Of a stretch of 64,000 nucleotides of DNA, positions 11,006-22,719 are shown piece after piece; within the stretch, counting starts at the first letter, position 1, and the number at the start of each line of letters is the position of its first letter. Both the position numbers and the translations under genes were made by a program. Source of the stretch: Rhyacophila brunnea (Eukaryota; Arthropoda; Insecta; Trichoptera; Rhyacophilidae); assembly GCA_022495005.1 (NCBI GenBank), contig JAGYXB010000956.1, forward strand, positions 1 through 64,000. Reading direction: 5' to 3'. Below the pieces are notes generated by a model, which worked only from the letters and a program-made list of their open reading frames with translations, had not been told where the DNA came from and ran no database searches.

Positions 11006-13566
11006 ATTGAAAAAATGTGATATGATACATACGAAAACGAGTTTTGTGTATTTGGTTTTATACATTGGGCATTTAATATACATTGTAGTGTATACCTACC
11101 TTAAGTTGTAATCCGGACAAATTAAAAAAAAAACCACAACTTGTTTATTTGCATATTGAAAAATAAAAAACAAAACTATTTATATAAACAAAAACGTCTT
11201 TGAAGGAGCAAAGGACGTTTGCAATGCTTATCTGACATTGGATACATTATAATAGGGTACCTATCGTAACTACTACACGTAATAGATCTTGATGTCGTCA
11301 CCGGGTGTTCTTTTCTCGACGTTTCGGGCTTGTTGCAGAGCCTATCCTCAAGCGATAATGTATCGACACCTCTTACGTGAAAGGTCGTTACTACGTTTTT
11401 GGCTGTTTTGACTTAATTGGCCTTTATCAAATATTTTTAAATTAATAAAACGATGATATTGTATAAAAACAAGGCATAACGAAAAATACGATTCTAGGAA
11501 TTAAATTAACGTTGTGGTGTCATCAAAATTTATTAAAATCGTACTATTGAAAAGTTTTTTTGCAGTTTGCAGCCCCGACCTTACATGTAGGGGTGTCAGT
11601 ATTAAAATGTACTGTTAGGTATGTGAATATAAAAAAAAAGTGTATATTACTTAGCTGAGAGCAAACGTTGCTAAGAGTAAACACGCGGTGACACCAAAAA
11701 TCTATTAGACGGCTCTCACATTAAAACTCTTCTTGCCTACAACGTGTCGAATAAGTCGATGTCACGTCATCGTTATTCACAAAACACACATTGCCAAATG
11801 GAGCTCAGCAGATTGGTCGAATGCGACTGTTTCGTTTGAAAAAAACATCTGCTGTTCCAATCGACAAGTTGCATGCTTCTCGGGCTCCGAGTCGAATTCG
11901 CCATGTCGCATACAAACACCTACGAATCGGTCATTCCTATACCGGCTCGCCGATTGCCGCATTCAAATATATATATACGTTTAGAAAGCTACGCGCGACT
12001 GTCGCTAGCTAGATGCTTCACAAGCAACACAGGATCGCCGTTCTTGGAAGGTTTGATTTATGGCTGTGCGGCATACGAGGCGAGTTTAGATGTGAGAGAT
12101 AACAAGCAACTGTAAGGGTTTTAAGTTTAAAAGGGTAGCTAATTGTAATACTACTTAGTATAAGTTTATTATAATGGATCATCCAAAACTGTAGTAAAGT
12201 TATATTATTTGCACTCAGGGCGCACCGGTGACTTCAACGCATGTATGAGTTAATATTAAAACCCGGTAATGTTGAAATCTAGTAATTAAAATAGACATGC
12301 TATGTCTAGCACTATTGAAAGGAATTAAAAACTTTGTTTTCTGTTTGTCCTCCTCAAATTACTTCTGAATTCAAAATAATGCCCTTCGTCTGCTTCTGCA
12401 AAGGTTGAGGAATTGTAATATTAATAAAACTCCACGAGATATCAAACGCACAGTGAAATATAGGCGCGTGGAATATCGTAGCGGGGGAGACGTTTAATTC
12501 CAGAAACGATCATGTTGACGTAGAAGACGTGATATAGAATCCGCACTATAGTTTCTGTTGAATACTAGAACCATCGTTGATGATAAATACTACGATTAAA
12601 AAAAACAGACTAATTTGTTAAAGATGAAAATAAATAAGTACATTAACATATAAATATAAGCGCTCGTCGCCATGACCAAAAAACCGGATAAGACCTTTAA
12701 ATTTCATCATCATGATTGATACGGTTCAAGAGAATAAAAAAATCCCAACAAAGTGCCCACATATTGAAGTGGACTCATTCACGGCCAAATGTTGACGCGA
12801 AACATATTCATCTTACCGAAAAAACAATATTTTTAATATCAATTCATTATTGCATTGCATCATTAAATTCATATTTAGGAACGAACAAAAAACACGAACC
12901 AGCCACTTTGATTTATAGACAGTAAAGAATATTTTACAATCAAGCTTGCGGATGAAAAGGAAAACTCATTCGATGGCAGGGCGATATCAAGAGTTTATGT
13001 GGGCCGTTTATGATAATGCTTAGCTGTATACAGTACTATAATTGTTGGAAATTGTGGATTGTTTTGAGGATCGTAAATAAGCAACGTAATAATTTTAATA
13101 TACGATTAACTTTATTTATATTAATCTGCATGAATATTATTATACAGAAGGATCACATTTTATATGCGCGTGTTACAAATAACCGATTAAAACTATCAAC
13201 TATCACGCCACACACACAGGTGCGGCATAAGAGGGGGAAGAAGAAGCTGTCTCCCTCTTACAAACAATAGTCGGTATCTAGCTTCGGCGGAGCGAGCGCT
13301 AGATGTCGACACGTACTTCTTTATTCTATTATATTATTCTATTAGACGGCTATATCTCAACAATATTTTTTTGTGTACCCTTTTAAGGAGTACTAGAGTC
13401 AAATGCTTTAAAAGAAATACATACCTGATAGACAAAACGAACACAAGTGTTTATTTTTAGCTGTATCAAATATAGAAAGACGAAAGTGAATTAGCAATTT
13501 TTGAATGACTCATTTAACCATACTCTGAAAAATACTAATTAACTACAATAAAATAAGGCAGCAAAC
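11006..13566. other. Unassigned DNA, partly GC-richer
   Basis: Overlapping short ORFs on both strands occupy 11733-12115, but none has a recognisable domain and the overlaps suggest chance. The phrase gacgtttcgggcttgttgca at 11318-11337 resembles motifs at ends of some retroelements. A (ca)-rich patch sits at 13207-13218. Nothing else supported. Confidence 0.4.
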
Positions 13567-13816
13567 AATGGTAATGTGGGAGCCATGGAAAGTGGACGAT
13601 GAAGTCGTCAGAAGAAGGGATGAGAAGTCGAGATTTGGTGGTTGCTCCAAAGGATGTTGAAGCGAGTTTTATTTGCAGCGTAACAGTGTAACATTACAAT
13701 ACTTTTGATACGGTTTCGAGGTCTGAATCTCGGTAGGATGAGATGTTGTGCGGAGCTATATTGAGACTGAGGTACTAACAGACCGGGAACTTATATTCGA
13801 GTGACATGTCCAATAA
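13567..13816 (-). repeat. LTR-like repeat, copy 3, R-U5 side
   Basis: On the minus strand this is the downstream half of the LTR-like repeat: the block cactcgaatataagttccc, a ccggtctgtta and cagtctc series, and AATAAA (tttatt at 13668-13673 on the plus strand). It is separated from its upstream half at 14556-14880 by a LINE insertion. Confidence 0.55.
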
Positions 13817-14555
13817 ATTCATCATCATCAGTCTGAATCTATCCACTACTAGATGAAGGCGTCTTCAAGCTGCTTCCATTTCTCTCAGTCGTGTGCGTTG
13901 CATTGCCACGTACTTCCGCAGAACTTTATCATTTCATCGATCCAGCGGCCTCTAGGTCTACCTTGTGGACGTTTTGTACTTCTTGGATACCACTGGATGA
14001 CTAGATTTGTCCAACGATTGTCTCTTCTTCGAGCCATGTGTCCAGCCCATCTCCATTTAAGGCTTTTAATAAACTCTATTACATCGCAAACCTTTGTCTG
14101 CTTCCTTAGCCACTCATTTCTCTTTTTGTTCTTTCGCGTTATGCCCAGCATGCACCTCTCCATACCACGTTGTGCTACTCTAAGTCTGGATCTCTCTTTT
14201 ACTTAGGATCCGTGTTTCACACGCATATATGATTACGGGAAGCACTCACTGGTTGAACACTTTGCGCTTTAGGCACAGTGGAAAGTCACTTTTGAAGTCA
14301 TTATTCAGGCGGCCAAAAGCACTCCAGCCTAGCTTTACTCTGCGAACTTTTCATCATTAGACATCCATCTATAAACACTTGTTATCCCAGATAGATGTAG
14401 CTTTTCACCTGTTCGAGCTAAGTGCCATTGATGAGGATCTCTTTTTGACCCGCAAAGCAGTTGAATATGACTTTCGTCTTTGTTACATTTATTTTCAAAC
14501 CTAGTTTGTTGCTTACTTTAGCGAGTTGCTGCATTCTGCTTTGGAGGTCAGATGA
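13817..14555 (-). pseudogene. RTE-type LINE, 3' part with broken ORF
   Basis: Minus-strand remnant of a non-LTR retrotransposon. The upper part (about 14250-14550) reads as reverse-transcriptase tail (motifs such as NKLGLKINVTKTKV), followed by a linker with YIYLG, and the lower part (13885-14163) encodes the typical C-terminal block with ERCMLGI, KWRWAGHMAR, RWTNLVIQWYP and QGRPRGRWIDEM. It continues to EKWKQLEDAFI near 13853 through one in-frame TGA. Frameshifts and stops make it non-functional. The 3' end is a short tgatga repeat (catcatcatca on plus, 13819-13829), as in RTE tails. The 5' part with the endonuclease is missing. It sits inside an LTR-like repeat. Confidence 0.85.
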
Positions 14556-14880
14556 ATTATTATTCGCTATTTATACAATTTAGGAAATAACTATATTAAT
14601 CGAGTCAGCTACTTACTGTCATTTACGTCAATGGAAATACGAGTAGCTGACTATTGTATGCAATATAGATATCGCGAAAATAACCTTTGCCGTAAGCTAT
14701 TTACTTATTTTACTATAATTTGACACTATGTAAATGCGTATTAAAGCATTTGTAATTGCGGTACAGTATTTAATATCGTCGATCAATCTTCTGACACAGG
14801 TAATGAGTTGTTTATCGCCATAGTAAGAAATATAAGAAAGTATAAAAACTACAGTGGGTATGGCACGTATCTTGAACAAC
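14556..14880 (-). repeat. LTR-like repeat, copy 3, U3 side
   Basis: Minus-strand upstream half of the LTR: gtgtcagaagattgatcg block, the agtcagctact / agtagctgact palindrome at 14603-14652, and a TATA box (tatttata at 14568-14575). It resumes exactly where the LINE ends, so the LINE landed a few bases downstream of the TATA box. Confidence 0.6.
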
Positions 14881-15489
14881 AGACAATTTTTGTCAACATC
14901 AATGCATGAAGGAACTTAGCGCACATTATAAAAAATGACTGGAATCAACACGAAGACGCTTTCATCCAGCATTAAATTATTCCATGCTGCTGATGAAACA
15001 TGAGAAATATTATTACAACTAAACTAATAACGAAATTAACACCTTAGGTAGAGAGAGTAAGGGAAATTGACCGCAAAGTGACCGCAGCCTAGAACTGATG
15101 CGGCACTGTATCAAGGTGGACCTACCTGCCGAACATGTTATTTAATTTCACACGAATGTAAGTCAGCATTCCTCTACCGACAAATGTGAAGGTAACCAAC
15201 ATGAACAAGTATCATCTGCCTACCTTACCTTACCATAATATTACGTTAACGTTGCTAAGTAAATAATAACTCTAATGCTACCTAACTACACTAGCAAAGA
15301 GTCAGCAATAGCTAGTGATGGCAGTCGAGAATATTCTCCAAATGATTATCTTCGAGAATTTTTGAAATATACTAGATAAATGTATTTTATGGATATTTCT
15401 TGTTTTTTTATTCTGGTAAAATTGAAAGACAGTTCATTTGACGCTTGGTTCGTGTTATTTGATTATATAAAATTGTTCCATTGATTCGT
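14881..15489. other. AT-rich DNA without recognised feature
   Basis: No ORF or repeat that I can support. Confidence 0.45.
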
Positions 15490-15660
15490 GCCATCCGCTA
15501 TTAGAGGTCGGCTACCATCAGTGTAATCTTTGCTCCATCGTCTGCTACTCGATACAGTTCGGCGGTGTTGCACTTGTACCAAACACTGAGGCCATTCTTT
15601 GCCACGTTTACCGTTGATCTTTTCTTAAATAACGAGTTGGTGGATGTTGTGATTTTGTCC
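15490..15660 (-). pseudogene. LINE C-terminal remnant
   Basis: The minus strand encodes VAKNGLSVWYKCNTAELYR followed by VADDGAKITLMVADL and a stop, then RMA. This lines up with the C-terminal block at 37312-37620 (LRDWYECSSTELFRAADD, ALMVVALR, GMAQ). Only the last 50 codons survive, with a frameshift upstream. Confidence 0.65.
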
Positions 15661-16310
15661 TCTCATGATGTCATAGACTGTAGAGGAATTATAGTTTTCT
15701 AGTTTTTACACAAAATTCTTGGTTTTTTCCCATTTGTTTGAGAACGTCAATATATTTTACTACCCTATCAGTCCAAGAAATTTTAAGGTCAATCGCGAAA
15801 ACCTTGACCCTTCGTATCATCCCTATTGAGTAGGTATACATATTAAAGTACATGCATAATCGTATGTCATTTTCAATTTTGTCATTCTTCTCAAACACGA
15901 TAAAAAACAGATCCAAGAATAACGTTTAGGATTATTCAAAAATATTTTTTTATGAATTGACGAATATTTTTAGTTAATATGTAAAAAAACATGTTATTAC
16001 TACTTCTTTACAATAATTACATTGTTTTTTTTTACTCTTTTCTTATTCCATAATCCAAATTACTATTTTGACAAAACTGGAGTCTAATCGAAACTTATGA
16101 AAAAACTGTGCACATTGTGAGCGTGGTAAAGTATGGAATTACAGGTCACCGGAATAATAATATTGATGAATCACTAAAATTCATATCAAAGTTACATTTT
16201 GGCATTTACAAGTTATATACAGGTTTTGGTGTAAATATTTCAATCGACATCTATTTGCAGTCACTGCATGGATGCTGCTTTATTGAAGACCATTACCTTC
16301 TTATAAGGCA
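15661..16310. other. AT-rich DNA without recognised feature
   Basis: Short ORFs only, none recognised. Confidence 0.45.
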
Positions 16311-16318
16311 GGGCGGGG

Positions 16319-16938
16319 CAAACTTTTTGGATGGAGGGCCAAATTCAAAAATTCAAAATGACCGGCGGGCCGCAAGTAAAATACCATTTTTAGATATACA
16401 CTATTTATTATCACGAAAAATAAACATTAAGTACAACAGTTTCATTCTTCTCATTATTTTTTTTGTAAGTACGTTTTTCAACGTTTTTTTTGATTCAGGT
16501 GTTAATTTTTTAGTTGATATTCTCAAAACTGCTTGTAAATGGGCATCGGAGATATTTGATCGTAAAGAATTTTTATTGAGGTACCTACATGATCGAAAAT
16601 TTTTGTTCATTTTCCTTGCATAATCTTTAAGTTGGTCGAATTTGTCTGAATTAAGAGCATTGTAAAATTTGGAGATTTCTTCACGACGATGCAATTCTCT
16701 TAAATCAGTGTCACACTGCAGATCAATAATCTCAAGTTGTAGCTCTATCGGTACACTATCAATATCTGCTGAAAATGGATCGCGTACTATTGCTTAACAA
16801 TTTTTAATCTATGTCGATATTTTTTTTTGAATTATAAAAAAGTTATTCGCAACCAGAAGTACAATTAATGATGGCGGGCCGCAAAAAAATACCCGACGGG
16901 CCACATGCGGCCCGCGGGCCGCAGTTTGCCCCCCTCTG
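16319..16938. mobile_element. hAT-type element, 620 bp
   Basis: Ends cagggcggggcaaac and (inverted) cagaggggggcaaac are typical hAT terminal repeats, with subterminal gggccgc blocks on both sides. A perfect 8-bp target duplication ttataagg lies at 16311-16318 and 16939-16946. The interior holds the 3' end of a transposase gene on the minus strand, so this is an internal-deletion derivative of an autonomous element. Confidence 0.93.
16401..16794 (-). pseudogene. hAT transposase C-terminal remnant
   Basis: The minus-strand reading frame runs from about 16794 to 16401. It starts with a segment ending IELQLEIIDLQCDTDLREL, then HRREEISKFYNALNSDKF, ARKM, and later SNISDAHLQAVLRISTKKLT. This order matches the dimerisation domain at the C-terminus of GTF2IRD2/ZBED-like hAT transposases. 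The piece that should contain the FGSTY..EQ..S motif between ARKM and SNIS is scrambled, consistent with decay. All upstream parts (BED finger, DDE core) are gone. The plus-strand ORF covering 16108-16623 is a shadow. Confidence 0.8.
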
Positions 16939-16946
16939 TTATAAGG

Positions 16947-17399
16947 AATGATATTTGACATAGTTACATTATGACGATATAAAACTTGGCGGATTGGTAA
17001 CAGCTGACAGTTAAAACTAGATGCGAAGTAAAGAGTTAAGAAGGAGTGTGTTAAAAATTAAAACATAAGTATTTTGTCACATCAAAAATATAGATAACTT
17101 AACATTTAGAAGAAAAAACTGTTATAAAATAAGCGTTGGTTGAACCGTTTTAGTTTATAGTTACGTGTGCCTTATTCAATTACATGTAGTTTAATACACT
17201 GTACCTATTCATCATAGCATTTTTTAAACGTGATATGTATGTATGTTTGATTTTATTTAAAAACTATTTGTTTTCCTAATAAATTAAAATGTCTTTTAAT
17301 TGGAATTCTTTATATTTATATCTAGTCGACTAGCACGAAAATTTTTGAGATACCAAGTTTAATAAAAATATTTACTTTTCCACTATCCAATCTGATTTT
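16947..17399. other. AT-rich DNA without recognised feature
   Basis: Nothing supported. Confidence 0.45.
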
Positions 17400-17500
17400 A
17401 ATCTGACATATTTTTTTTACGAAAAATTGATGTTAACTCAATATATTAGGTTCATGTTCTGGGTCCAAACACACAATTTAGTATAGTGATTCCATTTAAA
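17400..17500 (-). mobile_element. SINE body fragment
   Basis: Minus-strand piece matching the SINE core: ttttttacgaaaaattgatg, aactcaatatattaggttca and ctgggtccaaacaca correspond to the conserved ctcgtaaaaa, cctaataggttg and gagtcag..tggac blocks. Head and tail are missing. Confidence 0.5.
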
Positions 17501-18188
17501 ATAAATTATTATTAATACCCAATTTGCCAAAACAATTTTTTCTCTCTTTTTAACTCTGACAAAAGTAAATAATATTTTTAAATAATTGAATTTTTACAGA
17601 ATTTTACATAATGTATGTTTTCTCAAATGTAATTAATTCTTCACTAAGTATATTGAATACCTACATGCCAGCGAGTGAGGCGTCATAATGCTCACGACCC
17701 ACGATTAATGGGTTACGAATAATTTACGATAATCAAAAAATTAACACATCACGTATTCCCCTTAAAACTACATTAAAAAAGAAGTTAGTCAAAGAATTAG
17801 TATAGAAAACAAATCAAATTATGGTTAACAAAGACACTTTAGATTAAAATTTCTCTCAAGACCCATATTAACCTAAGGATTGGAACGTTGGAACTCGATA
17901 TGGAGAAGCTGGAAACCTCGAAAGGAAGATATTTTGAAAAGGGTGTTGGAAGCTGAGAAAGGTATAACCACGCGTGAAAGTAGAATGATTCTGTTGGGCA
18001 AACCATGTCTCAAGAGTGGAATCATCCAATCACCAAACTGACACCTCTTCAACAAACCAGGAAGGAAATGAGGATCAATACTACAGTAGTTAGACTGCGT
18101 GAAAAACAACACAACACCCCTGATTCTTAGGCGTTAGAGGCAGGCAAAGAGGATTAGAGAATTTTCTTGCCACCAAGACCCACGATGC
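17501..18188. other. Unassigned DNA
   Basis: The stretch 17870-18115 is richer in GC and could read on the plus strand as LERKIF, KRVLEAEKGITTRESRM, but I do not recognise the family and there are stops. The rest is AT-rich. Confidence 0.35.
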
Positions 18189-18424
18189 ACCCACGTTGGC
18201 CGCGTGGCTTAAGCGTCAGCCTATAGCGTCGTGGGTCACAGGTTCGAATCCTGGGTCTGACAAGTACACATAATTGTTTTTCAATTTGTGTATGAGTCAG
18301 AGTATGGGCCTAGGTTGAGCAAGTGGCTGACATCCATTTATCGTAAAAACTAAATCTGTTAATACAAACCTCCACTATATGGAGGCCCATATAATCCTAT
18401 TAGGATCGGACATGGCCGAAGTAG
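18189..18424 (+). mobile_element. tRNA-derived SINE
   Basis: Full-length plus-strand copy. The head has Box A-like ttggccgcgtggc and a perfect Box B ggttcgaatcc at 18241-18251. The body carries tttttcaatttgtgtatgag, gagcaagtggctgacatcc and gtggaggcccata-type motifs (here atggaggcccata), ending with cctattaggatcggacatgg. No clear target duplication, so it is probably older than the 4883 copy. Confidence 0.85.
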
Positions 18425-18575
18425 ACCTTCATTGGGTTTTAGTGCCAAAGTTGATGTAGATTGTGTTCAATCGCATGTCTCTAATACTATTACCTTACCC
18501 GAATGTCTGTCATAATTTTCACTTAATTAGATACGTACTTAGAAACAAAGCAAATTCATCTTCACTTTTGCTAAA

Positions 18576-18923
18576 GCGTCAATTACTACATTGAGCTTCC
18601 TTACGAGTTGTTTTAAACGCTGGCGATGCAGCTACTGCGATTTGATGATTACACACAAAACTTTCCATTCGCTGAGAAGCCACAAGCCAGCAACTATTTT
18701 GACAGAACGTAGTTCGTTTTTTTTACCGGGAGGTTACTACTGCGCTCTACTGCGCAGACGCATGTAAAGTGTAGCGTGTAAAGTTGACCGGCTTTCAACT
18801 TTTCTCGGTAGAGTGTTTACAACCTGCTTGTTAGCTTGTTCGATGATTACACTGGACGACTTTACAGGCAGATTATAAATTCGCCAACAAACAGCTCGTA
18901 AAGAAGCTCAATGTAATTGACGC
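18576..18923. mobile_element. MITE with GCGTCAATTA ends
   Basis: Left arm gcgtcaattactacattgag and the inverted right arm gcgtcaattacattgagctt agree for about 35 bases (a 3-base indel apart). Flanks tttgctaaa and tcaactaaa share 6 of 9 bases, compatible with a decayed 9-bp duplication of Mutator type, but this is weak. The interior has tctactgcgcagacgc but no ORF. Confidence 0.65.
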
Positions 18924-19433
18924 TCAACTAAAACAAAGTATGATGTTAAGGTCGTAAACACTAATATTGTTGGCATGGCTTTCACAGCCTTGCGGCGATT
19001 TTTTTAAGTTTCTTGAGGAGAGAAACGCTATCGTCTTGTCCAGTTGAGTGTGGGAATGTATATTACTTATATTAGCATCCGATGTTTTGGCAATTAATCA
19101 AAATTCGGACTCGGCAAAATAATTTGATGGGAAAGGTTCTCTAACACTAACTATAATTGCTTTAATGCTGCTAATCACGGAACTTGTGGCTATTAAATTA
19201 TACGGATAACTATTAAGTAGGTGCATACTAAAAAAAATATATATTTTATTGAATGTAGGTACAATAATATCAATGGATTCTTCGATACCAAGGCCGATCA
19301 ACGTATGTTCAATATATTATAATGAAACGATTAATTTATTGAGCAGAGGTTGTCAACATTTTCTGAATTATTGGCGGCAATCAATTTTTTGTTTTAATAA
19401 TAGAGGGAGTGAAAAAAAATATCGTTCGATATT
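18924..19433. other. AT-rich DNA without recognised feature
   Basis: Small overlapping ORFs on both strands near 19098-19497; none recognised. Confidence 0.45.
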
Positions 19434-19441
19434 ATTGGTAC

Positions 19442-20053
19442 CAGTGGCGAAGAGTGGAGATAGGCTGTTAAAATCCGCCATAAATAGTGCACACTAAAAA
19501 TTTCAGTCATACGTATTTGTTTTCATTGAAATAATACTACAATTTTACAGATGGTGTTGTGATAGTTAGTTTTTTAAATTCAATTAAACACTGCGAAACC
19601 AAGTCATAATAGATAATAGTCAAAAAGTACTCGTCTATCTATAAAATATCTAAAATTATGCAATTAAAGCATACCTACATAACTTTGAATATTTTATAGA
19701 TATTATAATAATATTTTTATCTATTAAAGTTTGGTTTAGGAAAGACTTAATGAATTTTAAAAAAATAACTAAGAATATGTGTAATATGTATTCTTAATCC
19801 AACGAAAACAAAAAGTATGCATGAAAAAGAATGCACAAGTTTGTCGTATCGTCCAAAATATACCAAAAATAATTATTGTTTGGTTTAAGTAGGGTTTAAT
19901 TGATTTTTAAAAACTTACTAACACCATCTATAAATAATTGTAGTTTTAGTTCAATAAAAACCAATACGTATGACTAACAAAGTTTAGTGTGCACCGTTTA
20001 TAGCGGATATCCACCCACGGATATTAAAAGCCTACGTCCACCCTTCGCTACTG
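19442..20053. mobile_element. CAGTGGCGAAGGG-family hAT MITE, copy 1
   Basis: Element of 612 bp with a perfect 8-bp target duplication attggtac at 19434-19441 and 20054-20061. Ends are cagtggcgaagagtggag and (inverted) cagtagcgaagggtggac. Inverted similarity extends over more than 100 bases, including a gtgcacactaaa block and a catacgtattt block, so this is a long-TIR, foldback-like element. Internal repeats of a tttggttta..gggtttaatt motif occur twice. No coding sequence. Confidence 0.92.
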
Positions 20054-20061
20054 ATTGGTAC

Positions 20062-21485
20062 ACTGGTACGACCATCTTATAAACACTCGACTTTGTGACC
20101 TGTCATGTCAGTCTTCTATTACTGACTTAATCACGAAGAGGCGCTTCACGTGGCTTGCACATGCGTTCTTGAAGTCGTTAGAGAGAGCTCTATAGTGAAA
20201 CGCTCCGTACTATTGTGGCACTCACTGCTGATCTCACACAGACGTGGCATGGAGCGAGGGAATGTGCTTGCCCTAAACTCTGGTACTAGAGCTTAAAAGG
20301 GTGTACTGTGTAAGTATTCTTATTATTTCAATCTTTGAAAATACAGAAATATTTAAAATACCTAACAAAACCGAATTTAAAAATATTATTGAATATGTGG
20401 TGGTTCATGACGTGGTGATCATATTATCTAATTAAGTAGCAAAGGTGTGGGACGAAGTAGATTTTGTGAAGAGTTCTTTGGTCAACAGTGTTTGTATATC
20501 ATTGTGAACATGCATCAGCGCATTGGATTCCTCACATACAGAAGCTCGATATTAATATGGATACGTAAGCAGGTGAAAGACATTTATCAAAATCTGCAAT
20601 AATCAACTTATTGCAATGTAAGTAGAGTATATTTTTACAGTAACATCCGTTAGCTGAATATGAGCACATCTTGTAAAGACACGAATGCAGAATTACAAAA
20701 ATTACCTTTATTACAATACACGGAAAATTCTCCGTAAGACAATTATAACTATATTGTTGTTTATGGGGAAAAGTAGATGTGATGATGACGCTGTATACTT
20801 TAATGTCAAATCGCACTATCTGAATCAATAGCCAACGGCGTCCATTGCCACTATCGCCAAACAAAAATAAATGCATACTTACATTAGGCAATTATATTCT
20901 GAGGAACAGCCTTAACCAAATGTATTTGTTAAATTTGGAAACTTAAATTATTTAAATTCCACACCACAGTGTCATTCATTCAGAGTAGAAATCAAATAGC
21001 AGTTTTTCTAACAATATTTTCAAGGTGAAATCTTTATAAAATTATGAAAAAATTAGCATTTGATGGAATGTAGGTATATAATATTGCTCATATAACCAAT
21101 CCGTCATAAAGCGCGTTTGGCATCCGAATGGTATCTTTAAAGTGACCACTCGTTGTGTCTAAAGCAAAGAGTGTTCAAGCAATGTATGCTACAGGTCCAC
21201 ACATTTGCACATATTATGGTCGCTCCTAAGCAAGGCCTGAACAAAAACGATGCATAAGTGCGAGTGAGAAAGTATTCGGCACCCTAATAATCTCTGCGAC
21301 ACGCGCTAGAGTAAGATAAAAGGTTTACAGATGTGTGGGATGATTTGCTGTGGTGTCGCCGCCAAATATTAGTTTGTTGCATAACTAAGTGTCGATAACC
21401 TGCGAGCGCGTGTTGCTAAAATTGATATTTTTTGTGTTAAACATAAAGTCAGTGGTAAATATTTTTAGTTAATTAAGTAGAAAAG
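20062..21485. other. Unassigned DNA upstream of the THAP exon
   Basis: A 119-codon minus-strand ORF at 20532-20891 has no recognisable domain. The 250 bases before 21486 are GC-richer than average (cctgcgagcgcgtgttgc at 21399-21416) and may be promoter or 5' leader of the THAP exon. No TATA box is evident. Confidence 0.35.
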
Positions 21486-21556
21486 ATGGTTCTGTGTGTT
21501 GTATTAAAATGTGGTAACCGTACTGATAAGCAAGAAGATGGTATTACGTTTCATAG
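21486..21556 (+). CDS. THAP-domain first exon (partial gene)
   Basis: The exon reads MVLCVVLKCGNRTDKQEDG followed by ITFHR and stops at a consensus donor (catag|gtaagt, 21557-21562). THAP domains begin with Met, a C-x(2-4)-C pair (here Cys4 and Cys9) and an FHRFP motif, which is exactly where introns often interrupt. THAP proteins are C2CH zinc-finger DNA-binding proteins; the domain is also used by P-element-type transposases. The next exon, with the AVxxW..P and C-x2-H residues, was not found downstream in the window, so this could be the start of a long-intron host gene, a decayed gene or a transposase relic. The ATG was chosen because it gives the canonical start of the domain. Confidence 0.6.
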
Positions 21557-22600
21557 GTAAGTTGGTCATGTTCGTGATAATTTATTTGTATATTATTATA
21601 TATTTTAATATCATCAGTGACCTAGTGTTTCTTTAAAATAACTTAAATTATGGATATTTTTACCTAATGGTTGCATATTGACCGCTTAAACATACTATAT
21701 AACGTAAAAAAATCTATGGTCTCAAACATTTGTGTACGAATGCGTTCGCTCGCCAACAAACCAAACGCACGGCACGCAGCTTCATTTAGCAATGCAATGG
21801 GTGGCGTCTAGATGTATTTATAGTCTAAGGATCTAAGACAAATTCAAAAGATGCATGTGGGCATAATATGAAAAGAGACAAATCACAGTCGCGAGGCAGT
21901 TCATGTCTACTACTAACTGTCGTAAAGTTAGATGGAAATCGATTGACTGGGATGGAACATATTGTTATGTTATACTAATGGTACTTATCTAGTCAAAACA
22001 CCAATATTTTCTAAGGTGGCGTGTCAAAAAGGTAATTATAAGAAAATGTGGTCATATCTGATTTCGACGCATAATTCCAGTTATAATAATAGAGTAGCAG
22101 ATATTGTTATCACCGAAATACAACAATTACCGATCAACACGAATTTATCATTGTGACAATCAACAATTTTAATTATGATTTTAATTTTGATAACCTTTGA
22201 TAAGCACTGAACGTTGTTCAAATCACAGAAAATTAAATCAAACTTAGTTTAACTTTGTTTATGCGTTTTATGCTATTTATTTCAACGTCTTAGAAGTATT
22301 CCACGATCGATGTGATACAGAATTGTTATTAGCATAATTAAGTAGAAACTAGAAATAAGTAGATACGATCACCAATCAATGCATCATTTCATTTCATTAG
22401 AAACACTTTCAAAAATCACCGCGATTAATCAAACCAAGAAACAAAAACAGCGGCGTAGGTCTAATTCACTAAATAAAATAATTATTCGCTTTCCATTGGA
22501 TTCTCATCCTCAAGGATCTTTTTCAGCAACTCCAACTTCTCTTTTGGGAAAATTCTAACTCTATCAACATCCTGTACTTGAGCCTTCGTACATTATAATA
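21557..22600. other. Possible intron or unassigned DNA
   Basis: Begins with the splice donor of the THAP exon. I see no acceptor-flanked continuation of the THAP domain. A 64-codon ORF at 21962-22156 is not recognised. Confidence 0.35.
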
Positions 22601-22689
22601 TTACTATTACTATGCCGAAGAAGAACACCCAATCATCACCTATTGTGAAGCAAAACAGCTGTTTCCTGGGCCAATCATGGGCCAATCTA

Positions 22690-22719
22690 CCACCAATAGC
22701 AAAATCTGCTCCCTAGAGA
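22690..22719 (+). pseudogene. Jockey-like LINE remnant, upstream piece
   Basis: The last codons before the CATGGC element read NLLPR, which continues directly as DIDMFDDMLCILFFKLY after it when the element and one copy of the target duplication are removed. This matches the C-terminus of the LINE at 35599. Confidence 0.55.

Noticed and set aside
11733..12115. Cluster of four overlapping ORFs on both strands
   Set aside because: Mutually exclusive frames of similar length suggest locally GC-richer chance sequence; no family resemblance in any frame.
16108..16623. 171-codon plus-strand ORF
   Set aside because: It overlaps the hAT end and the antisense of a clear transposase remnant; it spans the element boundary and shows no domain.
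20532..20891. 119-codon minus-strand ORF
   Set aside because: No recognisable motif, AT-driven codon content, no splice or promoter context.
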